Origin: Bog-159 sp963785255
Lineage (GTDB): Bacteria > Acidobacteriota > Terriglobia > Bryobacterales > Bryobacteraceae
Assembly (NCBI GenBank): GCA_963785255.1
Contig: CAWAUR010000014.1
Coordinates: 558,001-622,000 of the forward strand
DNA length: 64,000 nucleotides
Direction of reading: 5' to 3'
The notes beneath the pieces are model-generated. The model was not told the origin of the DNA. It was given only the letters and a program-made list of their open reading frames with translations, and ran no database searches. Each line of letters opens with the position of its first letter. Position 1 is the first letter of the stretch. Positions 1 through 7,614 of the stretch are shown in pieces. The position numbers and the translations under genes are program-made.

Positions 1-619
1 TCACCGGCCCCACATCCGGCACAAACACGAATTCGTGCAGCGGGCCTACCGGTCCCAGCCAGTTTGCCGTCTTCCCGGCGAGTGCTGCGGCGAAGATCAT
101 ACTGGCGAGACTGTGCGTATAAGGGCCGTAAAAATCCGGCAGCCGCACAATCGCCGTTTTGAATAGTCCGCGCTCGCCCGCGGCCATGAGCATGTCTTCC
201 TGCTCTTTGCGTAATTGCCCCTTGACGGCCACCGGAACCCGCGGATGTTTCTCCGATACTCTCTGTGTCTGCGGAATGCCGTAGCTATACACGCCGGTAA
301 CTAGCAGGAAACGCTCGGCTCCCGCCGCAGCGGCTGCGTCGATAGCTATACGCATGAGCTTGGGATAGAGTTGGAACTCCGTGTAGGTGACACCCAGTGT
401 GTAGATGATGGTGTCCACGCCGCGCGCCGCTTGCGTGGCGCCGCCCGCATCCGATAGATCGGCCGCGACCACTTCGGCATGCGGCAGTTTTCCGAAAGCC
501 TCGGTGAGTTTGGCGGCCGTACGCCCGACGGCGCGGAAGGGAATGCCGCGGCGGTCCAGTTCGATGCCCACATACCGCCCGATGGGCCCGGCTGCGCCGA
601 AGATCGCTACTTTATTCAT
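1..619 (-). CDS. NAD(P)-binding epimerase/reductase, partial (3' end missing)
   Basis: The reverse strand opens with ATG at 619 and runs off the left edge of the window, giving about 206 residues. The first residues read MNKVAIFGAAGPIGRYVG, a Rossmann dinucleotide-binding loop (GxxGxxG) right at the N-terminus, as in extended short-chain dehydrogenases and NmrA-like or epimerase proteins. A conserved-looking segment IVRLPDFYGPY lies near residue 160 and resembles the RP..YGP element of sugar-nucleotide epimerases. Substrate cannot be named. It is divergent from ftsY, about 95 bp away, so a bidirectional promoter region lies between them. The C-terminus is outside the window. Confidence 0.8.
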   Translation of the reverse strand, partial: MNKVAIFGAAGPIGRYVGIELDRRGIPFRAVGRTAAKLTEAFGKLPHAEVVAADLSDAGGATQAARGVDTIIYTLGVTYTEFQLYPKLMRIAIDAAAAAGAERFLLVTGVYSYGIPQTQRVSEKHPRVPVAVKGQLRKEQEDMLMAAGERGLFKTAIVRLPDFYGPYTHSLASMIFAAALAGKTANWLGPVGPLHEFVFVPDVGPV

Positions 620-714
620 GATTGCTACAATAGTCGCATAATGCCGCCAACCCATGAAATGCATGTTGGACAGGCCTGGAGGCCTCGCCTACTTGAGCAG
701 AGGCGACGGCGCTC

Positions 715-1665
715 ATGATTCAGACTCTATTCGGATCGGTTGAACAGGAACCATCCCTTCTCGAACGCTTAAAGAGCGGCGTGCAAAAGACGCGCGCCGG
801 CCTGGTCACGCGTCTGGAAGATATGCTGCAGGGCGCCAAGCAGATCGACGCCGATCTGCTGGACGAATTGGAATTCACGCTGATCGGCTCGGACATCGGC
901 GTGCGCACCACCGAGGAAATTCTGGACCGCATCCGTGAGCGCGTGGACCGCAGCATGGTGGGCGACGCGCCGGAGATCGAAAATCTCATTCGTGAGCATC
1001 TGCTCGAAATCCTGCAGGCGTCCGAGCGTCCCATGCCGCGCGTGGCCGAGCCGCCCGCGGTCATCCTGGTGGTGGGGGTGAACGGCTCGGGCAAAACCAC
1101 GACGATCGGCAAGCTGGCGCAGCGTTTCCGCAACGAGCAGCGCAGCGTGTTGCTGTGCGCCGCGGACACCTTCCGCGCGGCCGCCGCCGAGCAGCTCGAA
1201 ATCTGGGGCGAGCGCACCGGCACCGATGTGGTCCGGCAGAAGCAGGGCGCCGATCCCAGTGCGGTGCTCTTCGACGCGCTGCAAGCGGCGCGCGCGCGCA
1301 AAACCGATTATGTGATCGTGGATACCGCCGGCCGTTTGCAAACCAAGACCAACCTGATGGCCGAGCTTGAAAAGATGCGCCGCACGGCCGCGCGCGTGAT
1401 TCCCGACGCGCCGCACGAAGTGTTGCTGGTGCTGGACGCCACCACCGGCCAGAACGGCCTGGAGCAGGCGCGCAAATTCACGGAGACATCCGGCGTGACC
1501 GGCATCGTGCTGACGAAGCTCGATGGCACCGCCAAGGGCGGCATCGTCATCGCCATCGCGCGCGAGTTGAACATTCCCATTCGTTACGTTGGGATCGGCG
1601 AGAAGGTGGACGACTTACTGCCGTTCGACGCCGAGAAGTTCATCGCGTCGCTATTCGAAAAATGA
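715..1665 (+). CDS. ftsY: Signal recognition particle receptor FtsY
   Basis: GTPase receptor that docks SRP-ribosome complexes at the inner membrane for co-translational insertion of membrane proteins. The 316-residue product has the N domain (about residues 15-95) and the G domain with GVNGSGKTTTIGKL (G1, P loop), the DTFRAAA motif, DTAGR (G3), TKLDGTAKGG (G4) and GIGEKVDDL (G5). It lacks the long acidic A domain of the E. coli protein, as many FtsY proteins do. The ATG at 715 fits the start of the N domain. The stop overlaps the ribD start (ATGA), so the two are probably translationally coupled. Confidence 0.97.
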   Translation: MIQTLFGSVEQEPSLLERLKSGVQKTRAGLVTRLEDMLQGAKQIDADLLDELEFTLIGSDIGVRTTEEILDRIRERVDRSMVGDAPEIENLIREHLLEILQASERPMPRVAEPPAVILVVGVNGSGKTTTIGKLAQRFRNEQRSVLLCAADTFRAAAAEQLEIWGERTGTDVVRQKQGADPSAVLFDALQAARARKTDYVIVDTAGRLQTKTNLMAELEKMRRTAARVIPDAPHEVLLVLDATTGQNGLEQARKFTETSGVTGIVLTKLDGTAKGGIVIAIARELNIPIRYVGIGEKVDDLLPFDAEKFIASLFEK

Positions 1666-2786
1666 CCGATCTCGAGCAGTCAGAGGACGCCCGGTATCTG
1701 CGCGAAGCGCTGGACCTGGCGCGGAAGGGCGACGCGCAGGTCAGCCCGAATCCGCTGGTGGGAGCGGTGTTGGTGCGCGATGGCGAAGTCGTGGGCCGCG
1801 GCTTCCACACGTGGGCCGGGGTAAAGCATGCCGAGATCCTGGCGCTCGAAGAGGCCGGCGATCGGGCGCGCGGCGCAACATTGTATATCAACCTGGAGCC
1901 TTGCTGCCACCAGGGCCGCACGGGGCCATGTACGGCGGCGCTTATAGAGGCGGGCGTGGCGCGGGTGGTGGCGGCGATAGAAGATCCCAATCCGCTGGTG
2001 GGGGGGGAGGGCATCCGGCAACTGCGTTCTGCCGGAATTCAAGCGGGCGTCGCCGCGGCGTTCTCCGCGGAAGCCGAAAAACTCAATGAAGCTTTCGTGC
2101 ACTTCATGCGCACGCGCCTGCCATTGGTGACGCTGAAGACGGCGCTCACTCTGGATGGCAAAATTGCGGCGCCCGACGATAACACCGGTTGGATCACCAG
2201 CGACAAAGCGCGCGCCGACGTGCAGCAGCTTCGGCATCGTTCGGATGCGATCCTTACGGGCATCGGGACGGTGCTGGCCGACGATTGCCTGCTGACCGAC
2301 CGCACCGGCTTGCCGCGCAGCCGGCCGCTATCGCGTATCGTGTTGGACTCGCGACTGCGCCTGCCGCTCGATTCACAGATGGTGCGCAGCGCCGCGGACG
2401 ATGTGCTGGTGGTGGGAACTTCGGCAGCGCCTGCCGAGCGGCGGAAGGCGCTTGAAAGCCGCGGCGTGCGCGTGTTGCTGCTCGATGGACGCGACGGGCG
2501 CTCCGATTTGCGGGCGGCCATCGAAGCGGTAGCGCAACAGCAGTACCTTTCCGTGTTGATCGAGGCGGGAGCGAAAGTGAATTGGGCGGCGCTCGAAAAC
2601 GGCGTAGCCGATAAGGTGTTTTTTTATTATGCGCCGAAGATCCTGGGCGGACTCGAGTCGCTATCGATGGCAGGAGGCGCCGGCAAGCGCCGCCGCGTGG
2701 ACGCTATTCGCGTGCATCGCACCGAGTTGCACCGCATCGCGCCCGATGAGTTCGCCGTGGAAGGCTATATCGTGAGAGAGGCTTGA
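1662..2786 (+). CDS. ribD: Bifunctional riboflavin deaminase/reductase RibD
   Basis: Catalyses deamination and then side-chain reduction of the pyrimidine intermediate from GTP in riboflavin synthesis. The N-terminal deaminase domain (about residues 10-150) shows the zinc site: HAE near residue 50 and PCCHQGRTGPC near residues 84-94. The C-terminal reductase domain starts around residue 150 with LKTALTLDGKIA and TGWITSDKAR. The length of 374 residues is normal. It starts inside the ftsY stop codon and ends directly before ribE, forming a three-gene unit. No FMN riboswitch fits upstream because the gene abuts ftsY. Confidence 0.96.
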   Translation: MTDLEQSEDARYLREALDLARKGDAQVSPNPLVGAVLVRDGEVVGRGFHTWAGVKHAEILALEEAGDRARGATLYINLEPCCHQGRTGPCTAALIEAGVARVVAAIEDPNPLVGGEGIRQLRSAGIQAGVAAAFSAEAEKLNEAFVHFMRTRLPLVTLKTALTLDGKIAAPDDNTGWITSDKARADVQQLRHRSDAILTGIGTVLADDCLLTDRTGLPRSRPLSRIVLDSRLRLPLDSQMVRSAADDVLVVGTSAAPAERRKALESRGVRVLLLDGRDGRSDLRAAIEAVAQQQYLSVLIEAGAKVNWAALENGVADKVFFYYAPKILGGLESLSMAGGAGKRRRVDAIRVHRTELHRIAPDEFAVEGYIVREA

Positions 2787-3428
2787 ATGTTTACCGGGAT
2801 CATCGAGGAACTGGGCGCCGTGGAATCCATTGAAAACCGGCCGGCCGGTGCGCGGCTGAAGATCCGCTGCCGGAAGGTACTGGAAGACATGACCGAAGGC
2901 GCCAGTATCGCGGTGAATGGCGTTTGTCTTACCGCCGTGACCGTGCATCCGGAATCATTCTCGGCGGACCTCGCGCCCGAGACTCTCAGGCGCAGCAATC
3001 TGGGCGCGTTGAGGGCGCTTTCGCGCGTTAATCTGGAGCGGCCTTTGCTGCCGGACACGCGCTTGAGCGGTCACATCGTGCAAGGGCACGTGGATGCTAC
3101 CGGCGAGTTTCTGTCACTGGAGTCGCTGGGCGCTGAGAATTGGTGGCTGAAAGTGCGGGTCCCGGCGGAGATCGATCCTTACTTGGTGTTCAAAGGTTCT
3201 ATCGCGATAGACGGGATTAGTCTGACGATTGCGGCGCTCGAAGGCGACGTGCTGTCAGTCACTATTATTCCGCATACTTACAAGAACACAACGCTGGGCA
3301 CTTACCAGCCGGGTAGCCGTGTGAATATCGAGTGCGATATCCTGGCCAAGCACGTCGAGAAATTGATCCGCAATCTGGATTTAAAGCCGAAGCTGACGGT
3401 GGAGCGCCTGCGCGATCAGGGTTATTGA
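2787..3428 (+). CDS. ribE: Riboflavin synthase alpha chain
   Basis: Dismutates two 6,7-dimethyl-8-ribityllumazine molecules to riboflavin. The 213-residue protein has the usual tandem lumazine-binding domains: the first opens with MFTGIIEELG and includes VNGVCLTA, and the second includes LSGHIVQGHVD and IDGISLTI. It begins one base after the ribD stop, so it is in the same operon. No ribA/B or ribH follows; the next gene is convergent and a dispersed GC-rich repeat fills the gap, so the rest of the pathway must lie elsewhere. Confidence 0.96.
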   Translation: MFTGIIEELGAVESIENRPAGARLKIRCRKVLEDMTEGASIAVNGVCLTAVTVHPESFSADLAPETLRRSNLGALRALSRVNLERPLLPDTRLSGHIVQGHVDATGEFLSLESLGAENWWLKVRVPAEIDPYLVFKGSIAIDGISLTIAALEGDVLSVTIIPHTYKNTTLGTYQPGSRVNIECDILAKHVEKLIRNLDLKPKLTVERLRDQGY

Positions 3429-3429
3429 C

Positions 3430-3480
3430 ATGTGGGGCAGGCTCGTAGCCTGCGGCGGCCTCGTAGGCCGCCTTTCCGCC
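3430..3480. repeat. Dispersed GC-rich repeat, type B (ggggcaggc family)
   Basis: A short stretch reading gtggggcaggctcgtagcct followed by a gcggcctcgtaggccgcc palindrome. Related copies lie near 10196-10312, 27821-27940, 39178-39290 and 58246-58283. It sits in the gap between the convergent ribE and carboxylesterase genes and can fold into a stable GC stem, so it could act as a terminator, but no U tract is present. Confidence 0.7.
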
Positions 3481-5078
3481 TACCTTGTAGCGCCCGCCAT
3501 GTGGCTGCGCAATCCCTCCGTGAACTCACTCATGAAATCGACGTACGGCTTCCGCAGCGATTGCTTCGCGCCAATGCTATCGCCAAACTCCATGTAACTC
3601 TCGCCATCCGTAAACGAGGGCCAGTGAGCCAGCCGCGGCGCATTGGGGCTGCCGGTCTTGGCGAATGCCGCCCAAGCACCGCTCATGGCCCGCGATAACT
3701 TCGAATCTTGTCCGTTGTAAGTGTCCGGATTCACAGAGAAGTCACCAAACATCATCGGCTGCGTGCCATACACCGAATCCGGCAACGTCTGCCAGATATA
3801 CGGGATTTCCGAAGCATGAAACGCGCCCCAGTGTATCTGCCGGCCGATGCCATTCACCCGCGTGAACTGATATTGGTACGTATTCGGATTCCGCTTGGCA
3901 TTCGCGCGCAACACCGAACGCGTGCCATACAGGAATACCAGATCGCCCGACGACTTTTCCGACGCGGCATGCGCGTCCGCATCTGTTGCCGCGGGATACA
4001 AAGTAAGAAGCCGGTCAGCCAGTGTTCCTACCTTCTGCGCGGCCCACTTACGATACTCCGCCAAGCTATGCACGGGCGGACCGCCCAACAGCGAGCCCTC
4101 ATCCGCATTGGTGCCCGCAATCAGCGCTACGCCGTGATACTTCGCCGAAGTAAACAGACGCTCCGGATCGTCCGGGATCACCCATCCATCCACCACCGGC
4201 ATGTACGCTTCGCCGCGATCGGCCGCGTCGTTACGCGTCATCGGCGGCGGCAGCGCCCGCATCAACTCGGCGGGAGTCTTGGCGCGCAAGACCGCCAGAT
4301 CCGTACCCAGCTTCTCGCCGAATTTGGCCATAGGAACGCGGCCGTACCAGGATTCCGTGATATGGCTGATGGGGCCGAACATCCAGGCGGCGCTTTCCGA
4401 AATCACCTTTTGAAACAGCCCTTCGGCTTGCGGAACCACCATCAGCAGACACACCGCCGTGCCGCCCGCGGACTCGCCGAAGATAGTCACATTGCCGGGA
4501 TCGCCGCCGAACGTGGCGATATTGCGCTTCACCCATTCGAGCGCCGCCACCATATCCATCAGGCCGTAATTGCCGGACGCGCCATGCGGCGATTCGTGGT
4601 CGAGCGCGGGATGCGCCAGGAATCCCAAGATTCCCAACCGATAATTGATGCTCACCAAAACCACGCCTTGCTGCGCCAGCGCCGTGCCGTCGTACGCGCT
4701 CTGCGAGCTGGCGCCGATTTGAAAGCCGCCGCCATGAATCCACACCATCACCGGCAGCTTCTCGCCAGCCTTGGCGGGCGTCCAGACATTGAGTCCCAGG
4801 CAATCCTCGCTCTGCGCACCCGGCACAATCGCCATCTGCGGGCAGTTGTTCGGAAAGTTCTTCGCCACCAGAATGCCCTTCCAGGGTTTGGCCGGCTGCG
4901 GCGGTTTCCAGCGAAGTTGGCCAGTGGGAGCCTCCGCGTACGGAATGCCTTTATAGACACGCACCGCGCCCCCGGTTTCAACGCCGGAAACCCAGCCCGT
5001 ATCGATCTTCACGATCGTGTCGAGATTATTGGCGAGCGCAGGAAGCACCAACAGGAATGCAGCAGTAATCAGCCTCAT
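3480..5078 (-). CDS. Secreted type-B carboxylesterase (alpha/beta hydrolase)
   Basis: Hydrolyses carboxylic esters; natural substrate unknown. A signal peptide (MRLITAAFLLVLPALA) is followed by the alpha/beta-hydrolase fold. The nucleophile elbow GESAGG lies near residue 190, the acidic member is probably in NADEGSLLG, and the histidine in GAFHASEIPY. KGIPYAEAPTG near residue 40 is typical of the cholinesterase/para-nitrobenzyl esterase group. The start was set at 5078 because it gives a clean signal peptide. The frame stays open to 5258, but that extension is made of a dispersed repeat (it reads PLPHGRGSV) and is probably not coding. Length of about 532 residues is usual. Confidence 0.92.
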   Translation of the reverse strand: MRLITAAFLLVLPALANNLDTIVKIDTGWVSGVETGGAVRVYKGIPYAEAPTGQLRWKPPQPAKPWKGILVAKNFPNNCPQMAIVPGAQSEDCLGLNVWTPAKAGEKLPVMVWIHGGGFQIGASSQSAYDGTALAQQGVVLVSINYRLGILGFLAHPALDHESPHGASGNYGLMDMVAALEWVKRNIATFGGDPGNVTIFGESAGGTAVCLLMVVPQAEGLFQKVISESAAWMFGPISHITESWYGRVPMAKFGEKLGTDLAVLRAKTPAELMRALPPPMTRNDAADRGEAYMPVVDGWVIPDDPERLFTSAKYHGVALIAGTNADEGSLLGGPPVHSLAEYRKWAAQKVGTLADRLLTLYPAATDADAHAASEKSSGDLVFLYGTRSVLRANAKRNPNTYQYQFTRVNGIGRQIHWGAFHASEIPYIWQTLPDSVYGTQPMMFGDFSVNPDTYNGQDSKLSRAMSGAWAAFAKTGSPNAPRLAHWPSFTDGESYMEFGDSIGAKQSLRKPYVDFMSEFTEGLRSHMAGATR

Positions 5079-5140
5079 CTTACGGATGATGACACAGATT
5101 GTGGGGCCGTAGAGGGGGCTGGGTGTTAACCGTTTTGGGA

Positions 5141-5238
5141 AAACCGCTCCCTGACGGGGTGCCCCCTGGGCCCGGCTCGGTAACGGACGTAATGATTTGG
5201 CGTGGTCTACTGAGCCGCGACCGTGAGGGAGCGGTTTC
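5141..5238. repeat. Dispersed REP-like inverted pair, type A
   Basis: Two oppositely oriented copies of a roughly 30-base unit: aaaccgctccctgacgg on the left and ctgagccgcgaccgtgaggg on the right, separated by about 35 bases. The same pair occurs at 7419-7490, 22187-22288 and 54064-54150, with a single copy at 45077-45106. The arrangement resembles bacterial REP/BIME elements. It lies between two minus-strand genes. Confidence 0.75.
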
Positions 5239-5260
5239 TTCAGTCGTGAAATCCCCAAAT

Positions 5261-7390
5261 TTACGGCGTAGTATTCGTCAGAACCGTCACGGTGTCCGCG
5301 AACTCGTTAGCCACCACCAGGTCCGGCAAGGTCGCCCCAGTCAGAAGAAGCTGGACGATGCCATACGACCCGCTGCCCGCCACGAAATACGCTGGGGCTT
5401 GAAACGATCCGTTGCCGTTTCCTTGTAGAATCGTCACGGCGCCCGTGTAACCTGTTACGGCCACATCTTGATTCCCATCGCCGTTGAAATCGGCAGCCGC
5501 CACGGAAATGGGACTAATGCCCACCGCATGGGTCTTGGGTAGAGTGAAACTCCCGTTCGCGGTGCCGAACAGAATAGCCACTTCATTATCCGGGTTAAGA
5601 GTGACTACCAGATCGGGAATGCCGTCGTTATTGAAGTCGGCGATGGCTACGGAAAAAATGTCTGTGCCGATGGTGTAATCGACAGCGGGTAGAAAAGTCC
5701 CGTCGCCGTAGCCAATCAAAACAGAAACCACGCCGGCGCTCGAATCGGCCACCGCCAAGTCCCAATTCCCATCACTATTCAAGTCGCCGACGGCCAGGGA
5801 AACCGGGCCGGTGTTGACCACTTTATTCGCGGCCGCCTGAAACGTTCCGTCGCCGTTGCCCAGCAGAATCGAGACGTCGCTGGAATTTTCATTGGCCACC
5901 GCCAGATCCATGTTTCCATCTTTATTGAAGTCTTGGACCACTAATGCAACCGGGCCATTATCGACCGGATAATTCACCGCGGCTTGAAAGGTTCCATCTC
6001 CATTGCCCAACAGGATGGAAACCTCATTGGATCCGTAGTTAGCGACCGCCACATCCGGATTACCGTCGTTATTGAAGTCACCGACCGCGACGCCTTGCGG
6101 AGACAGTCCGGCCGGGTAACTCACGGCTGCGTCAAATGTTCCTTTGGAGGTGCCCAGCAGAATCGAGATACCGTTGGCGTACATATCTGCCACGACTAAG
6201 TCCGGGTTTCCATCGTGATTGAAATCGCCGGAAGCTACGCCGATGGAACCGGTGCCGGCATCCGAAGCCTTCGATCCGGCGAAGCCTCCCTTGCCATTGC
6301 CCAACAGGACGGTCACCATATTCGAGTTGTTACTGGCCACTACCAGGTCGAGCTTCTTGTCGCCGTTCACATCGCTAATGGCCACCGCTTGCGGCGAACT
6401 GGCCACCGAGTAATTCACGGCTTTCTTGAAGGTACCGTCGCCGTTGCCCAGCATTACCGAAACGGTATTGGAGTCGGCGTTGGAGGCCACCAGATCCTGA
6501 TTGCCATCGCGGTTGAAATCCGCCGTAGTCACGGATGACACGAAGGATCCGGCCTGGTAATTCTTCGGCGATTGGAAGGTGCCGTCGCCGTTGCCGAGAA
6601 AGATGGAGATCAGACCTCTCGGGTGGCCACACGCAACCGCCAAATCCAACTTACCGTCGTTATTGAAGTCTGCTGACGCCACTGAGACAGGCGCATTGGC
6701 GGTGTGATAAGGGACGGCCTTGGCGAAAGTGCCGTCGCCGTTGCCAAGCAGGATGGCCAACGTATTCAGACCGTAAGTCACTGCCAGGTCCTGCTTGCCA
6801 TCGCCGTTGAAATCCGCCGCGATTACGGAAGCCGCCTGGGTAGCTCCCAGACCCTGTTCGGTGGCCTTCTGAAAGGTACCATCGCCGTTGCCGAGCAGGA
6901 TCGAAATGGTGCTGGCCGAGTAGTTGACCACGGCCAGATCCAGTTTCTTATCGCCGTTGAAATCGGCGACAGCCAGATAATCGGGGTTGGCGCCGACGGG
7001 ATAGTTCACCGGCGCTCGAAATGTGCCGTCGCCATTGCCGAGCAGGATGGATACATCGTTGGTGTTGTAATTGACTACCGCTAAGTCCAGATTCCCATCG
7101 TGATTGAAATCGCGCACGGCCACATAGCGGGGGCTACCGTCGGCGGGATAGTTCACGGGGAGCTGGAAAGTGCCGTCGCCGTTGCCCAGCATGATCGACA
7201 CACCGGTCGATCCGCTGGCGGGGACAGCCAAGTCTGGATGGCCATCCTTATTGAAGTCGGCGATGGCTACGGAGCTCGGCAAACTGCCGGCCGGAAAGGC
7301 TTGCGGCGCATTAAACGCAATGGTCTGCGCGTACACGCCGCCGCTAAACGCCAGGATTAAACCCGCGAATCTCGAATACCATGTTCCCAT
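5261..7390 (-). CDS. Secreted FG-GAP/VCBS repeat beta-propeller protein
   Basis: A 709-residue exported protein built almost entirely of degenerate repeats of about 46 residues. A typical unit has a calcium-binding loop of the type DFNNDGNPDLAVAN and then VSILLGNGDGTF. Roughly fourteen to fifteen units can be seen, enough for two seven-bladed propellers. The first about 20 residues form a signal peptide ending near GGVYAQ. No catalytic domain, anchor or dockerin is visible, so a binding or adhesion role is only inferred. The DNA itself is a degenerate tandem repeat with a period near 138 bases, which makes copy-number change by recombination plausible. Confidence 0.9.
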   Translation of the reverse strand: MGTWYSRFAGLILAFSGGVYAQTIAFNAPQAFPAGSLPSSVAIADFNKDGHPDLAVPASGSTGVSIMLGNGDGTFQLPVNYPADGSPRYVAVRDFNHDGNLDLAVVNYNTNDVSILLGNGDGTFRAPVNYPVGANPDYLAVADFNGDKKLDLAVVNYSASTISILLGNGDGTFQKATEQGLGATQAASVIAADFNGDGKQDLAVTYGLNTLAILLGNGDGTFAKAVPYHTANAPVSVASADFNNDGKLDLAVACGHPRGLISIFLGNGDGTFQSPKNYQAGSFVSSVTTADFNRDGNQDLVASNADSNTVSVMLGNGDGTFKKAVNYSVASSPQAVAISDVNGDKKLDLVVASNNSNMVTVLLGNGKGGFAGSKASDAGTGSIGVASGDFNHDGNPDLVVADMYANGISILLGTSKGTFDAAVSYPAGLSPQGVAVGDFNNDGNPDVAVANYGSNEVSILLGNGDGTFQAAVNYPVDNGPVALVVQDFNKDGNMDLAVANENSSDVSILLGNGDGTFQAAANKVVNTGPVSLAVGDLNSDGNWDLAVADSSAGVVSVLIGYGDGTFLPAVDYTIGTDIFSVAIADFNNDGIPDLVVTLNPDNEVAILFGTANGSFTLPKTHAVGISPISVAAADFNGDGNQDVAVTGYTGAVTILQGNGNGSFQAPAYFVAGSGSYGIVQLLLTGATLPDLVVANEFADTVTVLTNTTP

Positions 7391-7418
7391 TGACTGCCTC
7401 CTTACTCTGGCGATAACT

Positions 7419-7490
7419 TACTGAGCCGCGACCATCAGGGAGCGGTTACCTTCACGGCGCTCAACCGCTCCCTTACGGTCGCGGCTCAGT
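7419..7490. repeat. REP-like inverted pair, type A
   Basis: Closely spaced inverted copies of the type A unit (ctgagccgcgaccatcaggg ... cccttacggtcgcggctcag), able to form one long hairpin. It sits just upstream of the FG-GAP gene and directly borders the 19-base tandem repeats that follow. Confidence 0.75.
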
Positions 7491-7612
7491 AAACACGGTT
7501 GCGTTCGGCAACCACGGTTGCGTTCGGCAACCACGGTTGCGTTCGGCAAACACGGTTGAATTCGGCAAACACGGTCGCGGCTCGGCAAACACGGTCGCGG
7601 CCCGGTAACGCC
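7491..7612. repeat. Tandem 19-bp repeats, about six units
   Basis: Six head-to-tail units with the core cacggttgcgttcggcaac. The first three are nearly identical, the fourth has gaattcggc, and the last two change to cacggtcgcggctcggcaaa and end in a type A-like tail. The array seems to have grown from the edge of the adjoining REP-like element. It lies between two minus-strand genes and carries no open frame of interest. Confidence 0.85.
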
Positions 7613-7614
7613 AG

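Noticed and set aside
1600..1662. FMN riboswitch upstream of ribD
   Set aside because: ribD overlaps ftsY by four bases, leaving no leader.
3708..5129. Long open frame on the plus strand (473 codons)
   Set aside because: Lies fully antisense to the carboxylesterase gene; composition typical of a shadow frame in GC-rich coding DNA (Arg/His-rich product, no motifs).
5079..5258. N-terminal extension of the carboxylesterase to 5258
   Set aside because: The extension is made of a type A repeat and would hide the signal peptide that starts at 5078.
7491..7612. CRISPR array
   Set aside because: The 19-base units are head-to-tail with no spacers and no cas genes nearby.
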